Source of the DNA: NIC37A-2 sp050289625
Lineage (GTDB): Bacteria; Myxococcota_A; Polyangia; Polyangiales; Polyangiaceae
DNA length: 64,000 bases
Direction: 5' to 3'
Assembly: GCA_050289625.1 (NCBI GenBank)
Contig: JBNKGC010000003.1
Coordinates: 20,369 to 84,368, forward strand
Shown piece by piece: positions 15,945 through 24,078 of this stretch (position 1 is its first letter; the number at the start of each line of letters is the position of its first letter). The translations under genes and the position numbers were made by a program. The notes below the pieces were generated by a model. That model worked only from the letters and a program-made list of their open reading frames with translations, did not search any database and was not told the DNA's origin.

Positions 15945-16514
15945 CTAGAGCAAGGCCACGGTCTCCGCGACCCCCGGATAGCCCTGAAAAAACCAGGTCC
16001 ACCACGCCACCATCATGGTTCCGTGCCCCACCATGATTCCCACGTGACTCCACATTTCGACGCGGTCCGACTGGCGACTCCGATAGCGGTGCCAGTGAAA
16101 TGCCTCGTCAACCAAACTGTAGAGGAAGCTCAGAGCCGTCAACACCATGGCCGGTATCCAAAGGGCTTCACGATGGCTGTAGGCCGCGCACAGAAGAACG
16201 CAGCTGAAAATGCCACAGAAGATCGTGATGCCGTGCACCAGTCCCTCGGCCCCGGCGATCTCCTCTCGATAGACGGTTCGATGTCCGATTGTGTCGATGG
16301 CGACGCTGAGCGCGAAGACCAGAGCCCCGGTCGGGACGAGCCAGGCTTCGGGGGAGTAGCGGACCCCATGGGCGTGACCAAACAGCAGAAAGCCTGCCGT
16401 CGACACGACCAAACAGCACATCAATCCCACCCAGGCGACGTAGACCTGCCAGTCGACGCGCTCGAACTCCCGAACGCGACCGACGTACACGGCAACCTCA
16501 GACGGGAAGGACAT
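15945..16514 (-). CDS. His-rich integral membrane protein in the carotenoid operon
   Basis: This 189-residue protein has about five transmembrane helices and an unusual number of His and acidic residues at helix ends. Examples are FGHAHGV, TIGHRTVYREEIAGAEGLVHG, DEAFHWHRYR and EMWSHVGIMVGHG. Such repeated His/Glu pairs are seen in membrane di-metal enzymes, but the spacing does not match the usual carotenoid hydroxylase or ketolase boxes or CarF. The gene overlaps the end of crtB by 17 bp and precedes the CarH-like gene by 28 bp, so it is co-transcribed with them. A carotenoid-modifying or light-response role is inferred from location only. Confidence 0.75.
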   Translation of the reverse strand: MSFPSEVAVYVGRVREFERVDWQVYVAWVGLMCCLVVSTAGFLLFGHAHGVRYSPEAWLVPTGALVFALSVAIDTIGHRTVYREEIAGAEGLVHGITIFCGIFSCVLLCAAYSHREALWIPAMVLTALSFLYSLVDEAFHWHRYRSRQSDRVEMWSHVGIMVGHGTMMVAWWTWFFQGYPGVAETVALL

Positions 16515-17454
16515 CTTGGGGAAACCTCATCGCGCCACCGAGACGTGGGGGGTGAAGGGATGGTGGTGCCGAAGTTCTCAGGCGCTCGGGTAGACCGAGC
16601 AGCGTTTCGAAGGCCGCTCGACACAGCAAGAAGACCTTCCGCGTCTTCGAAACCACTGCTCGCCCCTCGGTCACGTCATGGCCTCGACGCGCCACGACTC
16701 GCCCGATGTCGGAGTACACCAGCATCGCGGTGCGGACCGAAAGGGCACTGCGAAAATCAAGGTACCTGAGCCCGCGAGCCCCCGAATCGTAGTATTCGTC
16801 GGCGAACATCAGGAGCCGGCGTACCGCCTCCCCGACTCGCCCACGAAGCTGCATCGGGAAGGGGCTCCCCAGGTGTGGCGGAAGGTCCCCGGCGCCCACT
16901 TCCGTCAAAAGGTCGTGAGGAACGTAGAGCCGGGCACGCCCCCAATCCTCCAAAACGTCCCGACAGATGTTGGTGATCTGCATGGCAATCCCGAGATGTG
17001 CTGCGTGTTTGAGAGCATCTCGGCTTCGCACGCCGAGCACGTGGCACATCATGAGCCCCACCGTGCTCGCCACGCGGTAACCGTACAGCAGAAGATCCTC
17101 GGTGCCGCGGTACCGGTGCCCCTCCGCGTCCATCCGCATGCCTCGCAGCAGTTCTACTGGGTACTCCTTCGGAACCTGGCAGCGCCAGACAACCTCTTGA
17201 AACGCACTGAGCACCGGGTCACGTTGCTCCTGACCCGCATAGATCGAGTCGAGTTCGTCTTCCAGACGTCGCACGACTGGTACAACGCCCTCGTTCCCCG
17301 CCAGCACGTCGACTGCATCGTCAGCGCGGCGACACCACGCATACACGGCGCGAGCTGGATCGCGCGCGTGGTCGGGCAAGAGACGACTCGCTAGCGCAAA
17401 GCTCTTGCTGTGACGCTCGATACTGTCGCGGCACTGTTCGATTGCCGCGGTCAT
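16498..17454 (-). CDS. crtB: Phytoene synthase
   Basis: This 318-residue enzyme condenses two geranylgeranyl diphosphate molecules into phytoene, the first committed carotenoid step. Both Asp-rich substrate motifs are present: WCRRADDAVD near residue 45 and NICRDVLED near residue 165. The conserved SKSFALASRLLP at the N-terminus and the ARLYVPHDLL signature follow the squalene/phytoene synthase family. Length is normal. Its ATG overlaps the crtI stop by 4 bp. Confidence 0.96.
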   Translation of the reverse strand: MTAAIEQCRDSIERHSKSFALASRLLPDHARDPARAVYAWCRRADDAVDVLAGNEGVVPVVRRLEDELDSIYAGQEQRDPVLSAFQEVVWRCQVPKEYPVELLRGMRMDAEGHRYRGTEDLLLYGYRVASTVGLMMCHVLGVRSRDALKHAAHLGIAMQITNICRDVLEDWGRARLYVPHDLLTEVGAGDLPPHLGSPFPMQLRGRVGEAVRRLLMFADEYYDSGARGLRYLDFRSALSVRTAMLVYSDIGRVVARRGHDVTEGRAVVSKTRKVFLLCRAAFETLLGLPERLRTSAPPSLHPPRLGGAMRFPQDVLPV

Positions 17455-18971
17455 GCTGCCGCCTCCCGAGCGAGATCGCGAAGCATCAACCCTGCCGTAG
17501 CTTTCGCCGAATTGACGACTCCGGGCAGCCCAGCCCCCGGATGGGTGCCGGCGCCGACGATGTAAAGGCCCGGAATCTTCTTGTCGCGATTGTGAGGGCG
17601 GAACCAGGCGCTCTGCGTCAATTTGGGGGCGACGGAAAACGCCGATCCCTGGTAGGCGCGCAGGTCGTCACGAAACGTGATCGGGGACATCCACCGACGC
17701 GTCACCACGTGCTCGCGCAAGTTCGGCAGATGCGTTTCGAGCGCCCGAAGGATTCGCTCGGCGTATTCGGGAGCAAACTCGTCCCAATCAACGGCGGCCT
17801 TGCCCAAATGAGGGACGGGGCTCAGCACATACAAAGAGGAGCAACCGGGCGGAGCGAGAGTCGGATCCGTGACGGTCGGCGCGTGCAGGTAGAGACTGAA
17901 GTCGTCAGGCACCCGGGGGCCGTTGAAGATATCGTCGAGTAGCTCCCGATACCGTTTCGCGAAGAGCACCGAATGGTGCGCGACGTCGTCGTAGACGCGG
18001 TTGGTTCCGAAGTAGAGAACGAACAGCGACATCGACCACTCGAGACGCTCGAGACGGCGCGCCGTAGCACGCGCGTTTGCATCTTCGGAGTAGAGCTTGG
18101 AGTACGTGTGGTGAAGGTCGGCGTTCGACGCCACGACGTCGAACACCTCTTCCCCGCGCTCGGTGCAAACGTAGTGGACACTGCGACCACCCTTTCCCTC
18201 GATGCGAATGCGCTGCACGGGGGAAGACAGCCGAAGCTCGCCACCGAGTTCACCGTACAGCCGCACCAGTGCCCGGACGAGCGCTCCGGTTCCCCCGCGA
18301 GGAAAGTGGACTCCCCACTTCCGCTCCAGGTGGTGGATCAAGGTGTAGATCGAGCTGGTCTCGAAAGGATTCCCTCCAACCAGGAGCGAGTGAAAGCTGA
18401 ACGCCTGCCGCAGGCGCTCGTCTTCGATGTATCGGCTGACCGTGCGATAGACCGAGCGATCTGCTCGGAGGGTCGCGAGATCCGGAGCGACCCGCACCAT
18501 GTCGGCGAACCGCAGAAAGGGCGTCGCAGCGAGCTCCTCGTACCCCTTCGCGAAGACGCGGCGGGCATACTCGGCGAACTCTTCGTAGCCGGCTACGTCT
18601 CGGGGGTTGAAGCGAGCGACCTCCTTGCGAATCGCGTCGAGGTCCCCCCCGTAGTCGAATCGCGATCCATCTTCCCAACAGAGCCGGTAGAATGGCTCGA
18701 CGGGCAAGAGCTCGACGTAGTCGCTCATGGTGCGTCCCGCAGATTCGAAAACCTCCTCGAGACAATGCGGAGCCGTGACGACCGTCGGCCCCGCATCGAA
18801 CGTAAAGCCGTCCTGTTCGTACACGTAGGCACGCCCACCGGGCTTGTCCCGCGCTTCGAAGAGGACCGTCTGGACCCCAGCTGCTTGGAGACGGATGGCC
18901 AAGCTCAGCCCACCGAATCCACTGCCGACGATCGCCGCTCGCCCTAGGGCGCTGTGCACACCACTACTCAT
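17451..18971 (-). CDS. crtI: Phytoene desaturase (CrtI type)
   Basis: This 506-residue FAD enzyme desaturates phytoene toward lycopene. The N-terminal dinucleotide fold is AAIVGSGFGGLSLAIRLQAAG with the following EARDKPGGRA; the C-terminal family signature is GLYIVGAGTHPGAGLPGV. Only one desaturase is present, whereas Myxococcus uses two (CrtIa and CrtIb). So either this one carries out all steps or a second copy is elsewhere. ATG 18971 overlaps the crtE stop by 8 bp; an upstream in-frame start at 19028 would extend into crtE. Confidence 0.95.
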   Translation of the reverse strand: MSSGVHSALGRAAIVGSGFGGLSLAIRLQAAGVQTVLFEARDKPGGRAYVYEQDGFTFDAGPTVVTAPHCLEEVFESAGRTMSDYVELLPVEPFYRLCWEDGSRFDYGGDLDAIRKEVARFNPRDVAGYEEFAEYARRVFAKGYEELAATPFLRFADMVRVAPDLATLRADRSVYRTVSRYIEDERLRQAFSFHSLLVGGNPFETSSIYTLIHHLERKWGVHFPRGGTGALVRALVRLYGELGGELRLSSPVQRIRIEGKGGRSVHYVCTERGEEVFDVVASNADLHHTYSKLYSEDANARATARRLERLEWSMSLFVLYFGTNRVYDDVAHHSVLFAKRYRELLDDIFNGPRVPDDFSLYLHAPTVTDPTLAPPGCSSLYVLSPVPHLGKAAVDWDEFAPEYAERILRALETHLPNLREHVVTRRWMSPITFRDDLRAYQGSAFSVAPKLTQSAWFRPHNRDKKIPGLYIVGAGTHPGAGLPGVVNSAKATAGLMLRDLAREAAA

Positions 18972-20001
18972 AGCCTTGCTCCAACCGAGCAATTTCCGCT
19001 CGGATCTCATCGAGGACCGGCCGCCCAACGAAGGTCTGCTCGAGCGTGTCGAGGCTGGCTTTCAGGGTCTGGCGAATCTCCAGACGGGGACCATCCCCGA
19101 GGAGTTCTCGCATCGTCGTCGCGACGACTTCAGGCTCGAGCTGACCCAGCTCGACGAGTCGCGCTTGGGACTGCAGTCGAGCGAAGCGAACGTCGTCCAG
19201 TCGTTCGGCGAGCCACGCCCAAGGCCACGTCGGACGCCCCCCGATGAGGTCCTCGTAGCCCTTCTGAACGCGCCGTTCATTGAAGAGACCGCTGCGATCG
19301 TCGAGCATTTGCAGGCACGTTCCCAACCGACACCCGAAGCTCTCGAGCGCGGTGACCTCAGCTTCGGATGCACGCTGCGCCAGGGCTCCGATACCGGCAG
19401 CCAAGCCCATGAGGGACCCCGTCTTCAATCGCGTGGTCGTCTCCACGACATTTCTCACCTCTCGTTTCGCCAGGCGCGCGATGCGGGTGTTCAAGTCGAG
19501 AGCTTGCCCTTGGTGGCAGCGCAGCAGGGTCGCTGTGAGCAGGCGATGGAGTCGTAGCTCTTGCCGCGGGGACAGGCGAGCCTCCTTTAAGAGGTCGTAG
19601 GCCCAAAAATAGAGCCAGTTCCCCGCATTCAGCGCGGTTGGCACGCCGTACAGGACGTGAAGAGCGGGTCGTCCACGGCGACTCTTCGAGTCGTCTTCGA
19701 TGTCATCGACGATGAGCGAGCCCGCATGGAGCACCTCGACGATCCAAGAGAGCTCCTGGGGCGGTGAACCGGTACCGCCGGCGAGCCGGAACGCGAGATT
19801 CACCAAGCGCGCGCGAAACTCTTTTCCCGGTCGACCGAGAAACTCGACGAGGGCGTCGAGCAGGGCCTGCTGCCAAAGATGCTCGGAAACGCGCTCCGCC
19901 CCATGTCCAACGACGTCGCGCAGATGATCCTCGGCGAAGGCTTGGCGAAGGCGCTGCACGAGCGGCGCCGTAGGGTCGATGTGAACGGCGGCAATCGTCA
20001 T
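18964..20001 (-). CDS. crtE: Polyprenyl diphosphate synthase (GGPP synthase)
   Basis: This 345-residue all-helical prenyltransferase is expected to supply geranylgeranyl diphosphate to CrtB. The first Asp-rich motif is intact (DDIEDDSKSRRGRP). The second, normally DDxxD, reads DDRSG at the matching place (LQMLDDRSGLF), so its last Asp is missing, while the following EDLIGGRPTWP is conserved. Activity is likely but chain-length or metal use may differ. ATG 20001 overlaps the crtY stop by 4 bp. A much longer open frame reaching 21567 is the antisense shadow of crtY and the ABC gene. Confidence 0.9.
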   Translation of the reverse strand: MTIAAVHIDPTAPLVQRLRQAFAEDHLRDVVGHGAERVSEHLWQQALLDALVEFLGRPGKEFRARLVNLAFRLAGGTGSPPQELSWIVEVLHAGSLIVDDIEDDSKSRRGRPALHVLYGVPTALNAGNWLYFWAYDLLKEARLSPRQELRLHRLLTATLLRCHQGQALDLNTRIARLAKREVRNVVETTTRLKTGSLMGLAAGIGALAQRASEAEVTALESFGCRLGTCLQMLDDRSGLFNERRVQKGYEDLIGGRPTWPWAWLAERLDDVRFARLQSQARLVELGQLEPEVVATTMRELLGDGPRLEIRQTLKASLDTLEQTFVGRPVLDEIRAEIARLEQGYE

Positions 20002-21155
20002 GGTCCAGGTCCTCCGGAAAGAAGGCGAGATAGGGAAAACCCGCGCGGCGGTCGGCCACACAGGATGCGCGCTCGGTCGGCGCGGGTGCTCTGCAGTGCG
20101 TAGAAGCGCGCGATGGTGTCCACCGGAAGCCCGTAGAACCGTTCCAAAACGTGGAAGCGGTGCCGCGGATCGAAAGCTCCGAAGAGCAGGCGATTGAGCA
20201 TCATGCAGAAGCGCGCTTGACGCTCGTGCTCCCGTCGCAGCGCGCCGAGCTCCGCACCGCAGAGCTCGTTTGGCTCTTTTTGCGCGACGAAGGCCGCCAC
20301 CCGGGTCGCAACCGGAAAGGAATAACCCGTCGTCGGATGGAGCCATCCGCCGGCATACCCAGCACGAAACGGGTCCTCGGGACCGAACTCGGGCAGCCCC
20401 CGCAGAGGAAGCGGCAGGACTCCCAGCTCTTCTCGTACGACAGCCTGGATCGGAGAGCCGAGCGCCTCGGCGTAGGCTCGCACCCGCACGCGCAACTCGG
20501 CTATCTGCAGTTCGGGCGAAGTCGAGTAGTACGTGTCCTCGACCAGCACGCGACGCTCGTCCAAAGGAAGAGTGTAGACGAAGCGGAAGCCGTCGATCTG
20601 GGGAACCTCCGCATCCATCAGGCGCGGCGCCGTCATTCCGTGGGGCTCTGAAAGCTCGAGCTCGAGGCCCAGAAACTTTTGATAAGCCTCGGCGGAACCA
20701 CGTCGTGTGTCGGGCCCCCTTGCATCGACGACGGCTCGTCCCACGAGGGTGCGTCCATCCGCCAGGCGCACGGTATGCGCCTTCACGTCCACGACGGGAG
20801 TGCCGGTGAGGAGCGCCGCGCGCGGACGATCGTTGAAGAGAGCGTCGAGGTGCGCGGCCAAGGAACGGCTCGTCACCGCAGCATAGGAGCTCTCGACGAC
20901 GCGCGAGCGGTCCGGAAACCTGACCTCGTACCGATCCCAACGATGAGCCACCAGCGGACGGACGAAGGACTCGCACTCGAAAGGGAGATCCCGCTCGTGG
21001 AAACACCACGTGTGATTTCCCCCCACGACGGAATCGCGCTCGACGAGAGCAAGCCGCAGGTCGGGGTGCCGATGGAGCAACGCGGAAGCGATGAGTCCGT
21101 TGGCGAGACCTCCGCCCACAAGGACCCAGTCGAATTCCAGCGCTCTGCCAAACAT
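19998..21155 (-). CDS. crtY: Lycopene cyclase (CrtY type)
   Basis: This flavoprotein of about 385 residues closes the ends of lycopene into ionone rings, giving gamma- or beta-carotene. It has an N-terminal dinucleotide fold (WVLVGGGLANGLIASAL), the family segments FRFVYTLPL and VEDTYYS, and the C-terminal GGWLHPTTGYSFPVA. It is the first gene of the minus-strand carotenoid operon. The start could be ATG 21155 or GTG 21176; neither has a good ribosome site, and the ATG places the fold about nine residues in. Confidence 0.93.
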   Translation of the reverse strand: MFGRALEFDWVLVGGGLANGLIASALLHRHPDLRLALVERDSVVGGNHTWCFHERDLPFECESFVRPLVAHRWDRYEVRFPDRSRVVESSYAAVTSRSLAAHLDALFNDRPRAALLTGTPVVDVKAHTVRLADGRTLVGRAVVDARGPDTRRGSAEAYQKFLGLELELSEPHGMTAPRLMDAEVPQIDGFRFVYTLPLDERRVLVEDTYYSTSPELQIAELRVRVRAYAEALGSPIQAVVREELGVLPLPLRGLPEFGPEDPFRAGYAGGWLHPTTGYSFPVATRVAAFVAQKEPNELCGAELGALRREHERQARFCMMLNRLLFGAFDPRHRFHVLERFYGLPVDTIARFYALQSTRADRARILCGRPPRGFSLSRLLSGGPGP

Positions 21156-21176
21156 TGCCCAGGCACCGTCCACCAC

Positions 21177-21233
21177 CGCTTGACCAGATTCTGTCGAGAT
21201 AGTACCTAGAAATAGCGAAAGGTACGGCCCCCT
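21177..21233. promoter_or_regulatory. Divergent crtY/ABC promoter region with inverted repeat
   Basis: Only 57-78 bp separate crtY from the divergent ABC operon. GTACCT (21202-21207) and AGGTAC (21220-21225) form an inverted repeat with a 12-bp centre. On the crtY strand the sequence TACTAT, a plausible -10, begins inside one arm, so a bound repressor would cover the promoter. The CarH-like regulator encoded at the end of the operon is the obvious candidate, which is inference. Confidence 0.5.
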
Positions 21234-22190
21234 GTGACCAGGTTTCGTCTAACTTTCGACGAGGTTTCTGCCCGCGGCAATCCGCGGCGGGCGCTATACC
21301 TCGAAGTGGCTGCCCTCTCGAAGGCGTACGGCACGAGGCGCGCAGTGGATAACATCCACCTCGAAGTCGCGGCCGGCGCGTGCGTCGGTCTTCTTGGACC
21401 CAACGGCGCCGGGAAAAGCACGACTTTGATGATGCTCGCCGGCGTCTTGAGGCCCGACTCGGGCTCGATTCGCCTCGGTGACGACGTCGACCCAACGCAA
21501 CCGAAGGTGAGGCGCCGCGTGGGGTTCGTGCCGCAGAGCATCGCTTTGTACCCGGAGCTCTCGGCACGGGAAAACCTCCGCATCTTCGGAAGGCTGCATG
21601 GAGTGCCGCGCAGAACTCTCGCCGCGCGCATGGACTCCGCGCTCGAGCTCGCCGCCCTGACAGATCGGGCCGATCAGCGCGTGGGAACGTTCTCCGGCGG
21701 GATGCAGAGACGACTCAACTTAGCCTGCGCCACGTTGCACGAGCCCGACCTCCTATTGCTCGACGAACCCACGGTCGGTGTCGATCCACACTCGCGAGCG
21801 CATCTCTTCGATTGCATCGAGGCTCTCCGCGCTCGCGGAGTCACCCTCGTGTACTCCACTCACTACATGGAAGAAGCAGAACGGCTCTGCGACCAGATCG
21901 TCATCATGGACGAGGGTCGGTTGCTCGCCCACGGGACCGCGAGGTCCTTGGTGAATCGCTACGCTTCCGGTTTCCAAGTCGAGGTCGACGTCACCTTTGG
22001 GACGCGAATCCGGGGGACGACCGCGCTGGCGCCGATAAACGAAAGGCGCAGGTTCGAGTGCGAGCACGCCGACGAGGTGGTGGAAAAGCTGAGTGCGCTC
22101 GGAGGAAAACTGAGCGCGCTCCGAGTGAGCCGTCCCGATCTGGAGGACGTGTTCTTGAGCCTGACGGGCAGGAGGCTGCGAGACGGATGA
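21234..22190 (+). CDS. ABC transporter ATP-binding protein
   Basis: This 318-residue ATPase belongs to an ABC-2-type exporter. It has Walker A GPNGAGKS, Q-loop FVPQS, signature FSGGMQRR, Walker B LLLLDEPTVGVD and switch His in STHYMEEAE. The C-terminal tail of about 80 residues is typical of drug or lipid exporters of the DrrA/NatA kind. The start is uncertain: GTG 21234 leaves only 78 bp to crtY, and an internal GTG at 21306 just before the nucleotide-binding fold is an alternative. Its stop overlaps the permease ATG. Confidence 0.93.
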   Translation: MTRFRLTFDEVSARGNPRRALYLEVAALSKAYGTRRAVDNIHLEVAAGACVGLLGPNGAGKSTTLMMLAGVLRPDSGSIRLGDDVDPTQPKVRRRVGFVPQSIALYPELSARENLRIFGRLHGVPRRTLAARMDSALELAALTDRADQRVGTFSGGMQRRLNLACATLHEPDLLLLDEPTVGVDPHSRAHLFDCIEALRARGVTLVYSTHYMEEAERLCDQIVIMDEGRLLAHGTARSLVNRYASGFQVEVDVTFGTRIRGTTALAPINERRRFECEHADEVVEKLSALGGKLSALRVSRPDLEDVFLSLTGRRLRDG

Positions 22191-23266
22191 ACACGATTCT
22201 TTTCCTCGCCATGAAGGATCTCCGCCTCCTCCTCCGCGATCGAGTCGCGCTATTCTGGGTGCTCGGGTTCCCTCTACTCTTCGCCCTGTTCCTCGGCGCG
22301 GTCGTGCGAGCCGGGCTTGCGGGGGATCAGGCTCCCCTGCTGATCCCCATCGTCGACCGCGCGCAGACGCCGGCTTCCGAGGAGTTCGCACGTCGCCTGG
22401 CCGAGTCACCGCGCATCGAAATCCTGCCCCTCGGCCTCAGCGAGGCAAAGGATGCCGTCCGCCGCTCCGAGGCGGTGGCCTACGTCACCCTCGAGGGGAG
22501 CGAGCTGCCCCTTCGAGTCGAGCTCGGGGTCGATCCAACCCGGGAAGTGGTGGGCGCCTTCGTGCAGAGTCAGCTCAGCAAGGCAAACCTGCCCGACGGC
22601 GCAGCGGCACCGCCGAGCATCGGTCGAGACGAAAGCGTCGTGCAAACGGCGGTCGGCAAGGGCGTCCGGAGTGCCAGCGACTACGTCTTTCCTGCCGCCG
22701 TGCTCTGGGGACTGATCGGCTGCGCCGCGTGCTTCGCCGTCTCCATGGTGACCGAGCGTGTGCGCGGCACCTTCCTCCGACTTGCCGCTGCGCCAATCCA
22801 CAGGTCAGCCATCCTCGGCGGCAAGGCTCTCGCCTGCGTCATGTCCTGTCTCACCGTGAGTGCGCTTCTTGCTCTGGGCGGTGCGCTGGTCTTCGACATC
22901 GAAGTTTCTCGTCCGGACAAGCTTCTCGTTGCCCTACTCAGCGCGGCACTGTGCTTCGCGGGCATCACGATGCTCCTCAGTCTGTGGGGCCGAAGCGAAC
23001 AGGCCGTGGCTGGGGCGGGATGGGGAACCTTGATCGTCATGGCAATGCTCGGCGGCGCGATGGTGCCACTCAGCATGATGCCCGACTGGCTTCTCCCGTG
23101 GACGCATCTGAGCCCGGTGAAGTGGAGCATCGTGGCGCTCGAAGGCGCCCTTTGGCGCGATTTCACCTATTCGGAGCTGGCCCTTCCCTGCGCCCTCCTG
23201 GTTGCCGTAGGCGGCGCTGGGTTCGCAGCGGGCTTGGGCGTCCTCTCCCGATCGCGAGCCTCATGA
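22187..23266 (+). CDS. ABC-2 type transporter permease
   Basis: This 359-residue membrane protein has one N-terminal helix (about 22-42), a long extracytoplasmic loop of about 125 residues, and five C-terminal helices with the ABC-2 core sequence MVTERVRGTFLRLAAAPI. It pairs with the ATPase encoded immediately upstream (4-bp overlap) and itself overlaps the next gene. The substrate is unknown; the location suggests a lipid, carotenoid glycoside or related hydrophobic compound. Confidence 0.9.
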   Translation: MNTILFLAMKDLRLLLRDRVALFWVLGFPLLFALFLGAVVRAGLAGDQAPLLIPIVDRAQTPASEEFARRLAESPRIEILPLGLSEAKDAVRRSEAVAYVTLEGSELPLRVELGVDPTREVVGAFVQSQLSKANLPDGAAAPPSIGRDESVVQTAVGKGVRSASDYVFPAAVLWGLIGCAACFAVSMVTERVRGTFLRLAAAPIHRSAILGGKALACVMSCLTVSALLALGGALVFDIEVSRPDKLLVALLSAALCFAGITMLLSLWGRSEQAVAGAGWGTLIVMAMLGGAMVPLSMMPDWLLPWTHLSPVKWSIVALEGALWRDFTYSELALPCALLVAVGGAGFAAGLGVLSRSRAS

Positions 23267-24078
23267 TGACCCCAGCGATGAAGTGGGTCGCAGGCCTCGC
23301 CGTGATCCTGAGCAGCCTTCAGGCGCTTTCGTGTGGTGGAAGCCAGAACGAAGCCGTCGTTTCGAGCGGCGCTTCGAGCACCCGCCTCCTCCCCGAACCC
23401 GCACGCACTTCGTCCCCCTCCCCCGCCGATGAACCCGACGCACGCATCGAGTGCGATCGCGTGGTCGACGACTTCTCCGAAAGTTCCCTCAGTGCCTTTC
23501 CCACCGGTTGGGAGACCCGTGATTCCGACAACCTTCCGCTCGCAAGGCGCGAGAAGGCCTTCGTCATCGTCGAGACGGACGGGCGCAGGGCACTGCGCAT
23601 GCGAACGGCGAGCGAGCCGATCACGATTGGACGAGGTGTCGAAGCCTGGAACCTGGACGAGTACCCCTACCTTTCCTGGCACTGGAAGGTCGCGCGGCTC
23701 GATGTCCGCTCCGCCGATGAGGCAACCGACGGTCCAGCCGTCACACTGAAGGTCGTGTGGCTGGTGGGGCTGCCCTTCGTCGTTCGGCAGATCGACTACG
23801 CCTGGAGCCCCACGCTTTCGACCGGCACTCGTCGCTCTTCGCGCTTTTCCCACGACCAGATGGTCGTACTCGACTCGGGACCCAAGGACTTGGGCACCTG
23901 GAAAGTCGCGCGCGTCGACCTGCGACGACACCACCTGGAATTCTTCGACCTCGAGGACAGCGAAGCTCCCACCGGAATCGCGCTGACCACGAACGCAACG
24001 AACGAGCAGGGCCACGTGGAGGCGTTTTTCTCGGACTTTCGCCTTTGCCGCCCCATCACTGGACCGGAGGATTCATGA
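23263..24078 (+). CDS. DUF3047-like exported protein
   Basis: This 271-residue protein has an N-terminal signal peptide with a possible lipobox (QALSC). The domain from about residue 60 onward matches the DUF3047 pattern: DDFSESSLSAFPTGWE, then YPYLSWHWKVARLD and a late NEQGHVEAFFSDFRL. The fold is probably a beta-sandwich in the periplasm; the biochemical role is not known. It is coupled by ATGA overlaps to the permease before it and the glycosyltransferase after it, so a shared envelope task is likely. Confidence 0.8.
   Translation: MMTPAMKWVAGLAVILSSLQALSCGGSQNEAVVSSGASSTRLLPEPARTSSPSPADEPDARIECDRVVDDFSESSLSAFPTGWETRDSDNLPLARREKAFVIVETDGRRALRMRTASEPITIGRGVEAWNLDEYPYLSWHWKVARLDVRSADEATDGPAVTLKVVWLVGLPFVVRQIDYAWSPTLSTGTRRSSRFSHDQMVVLDSGPKDLGTWKVARVDLRRHHLEFFDLEDSEAPTGIALTTNATNEQGHVEAFFSDFRLCRPITGPEDS

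Noticed and set aside
18964..21567. One 867-codon open frame reaching beyond crtE
   Set aside because: The prenyltransferase begins at 20001. The upstream part is antisense or out-of-frame to crtY and the ABC gene.
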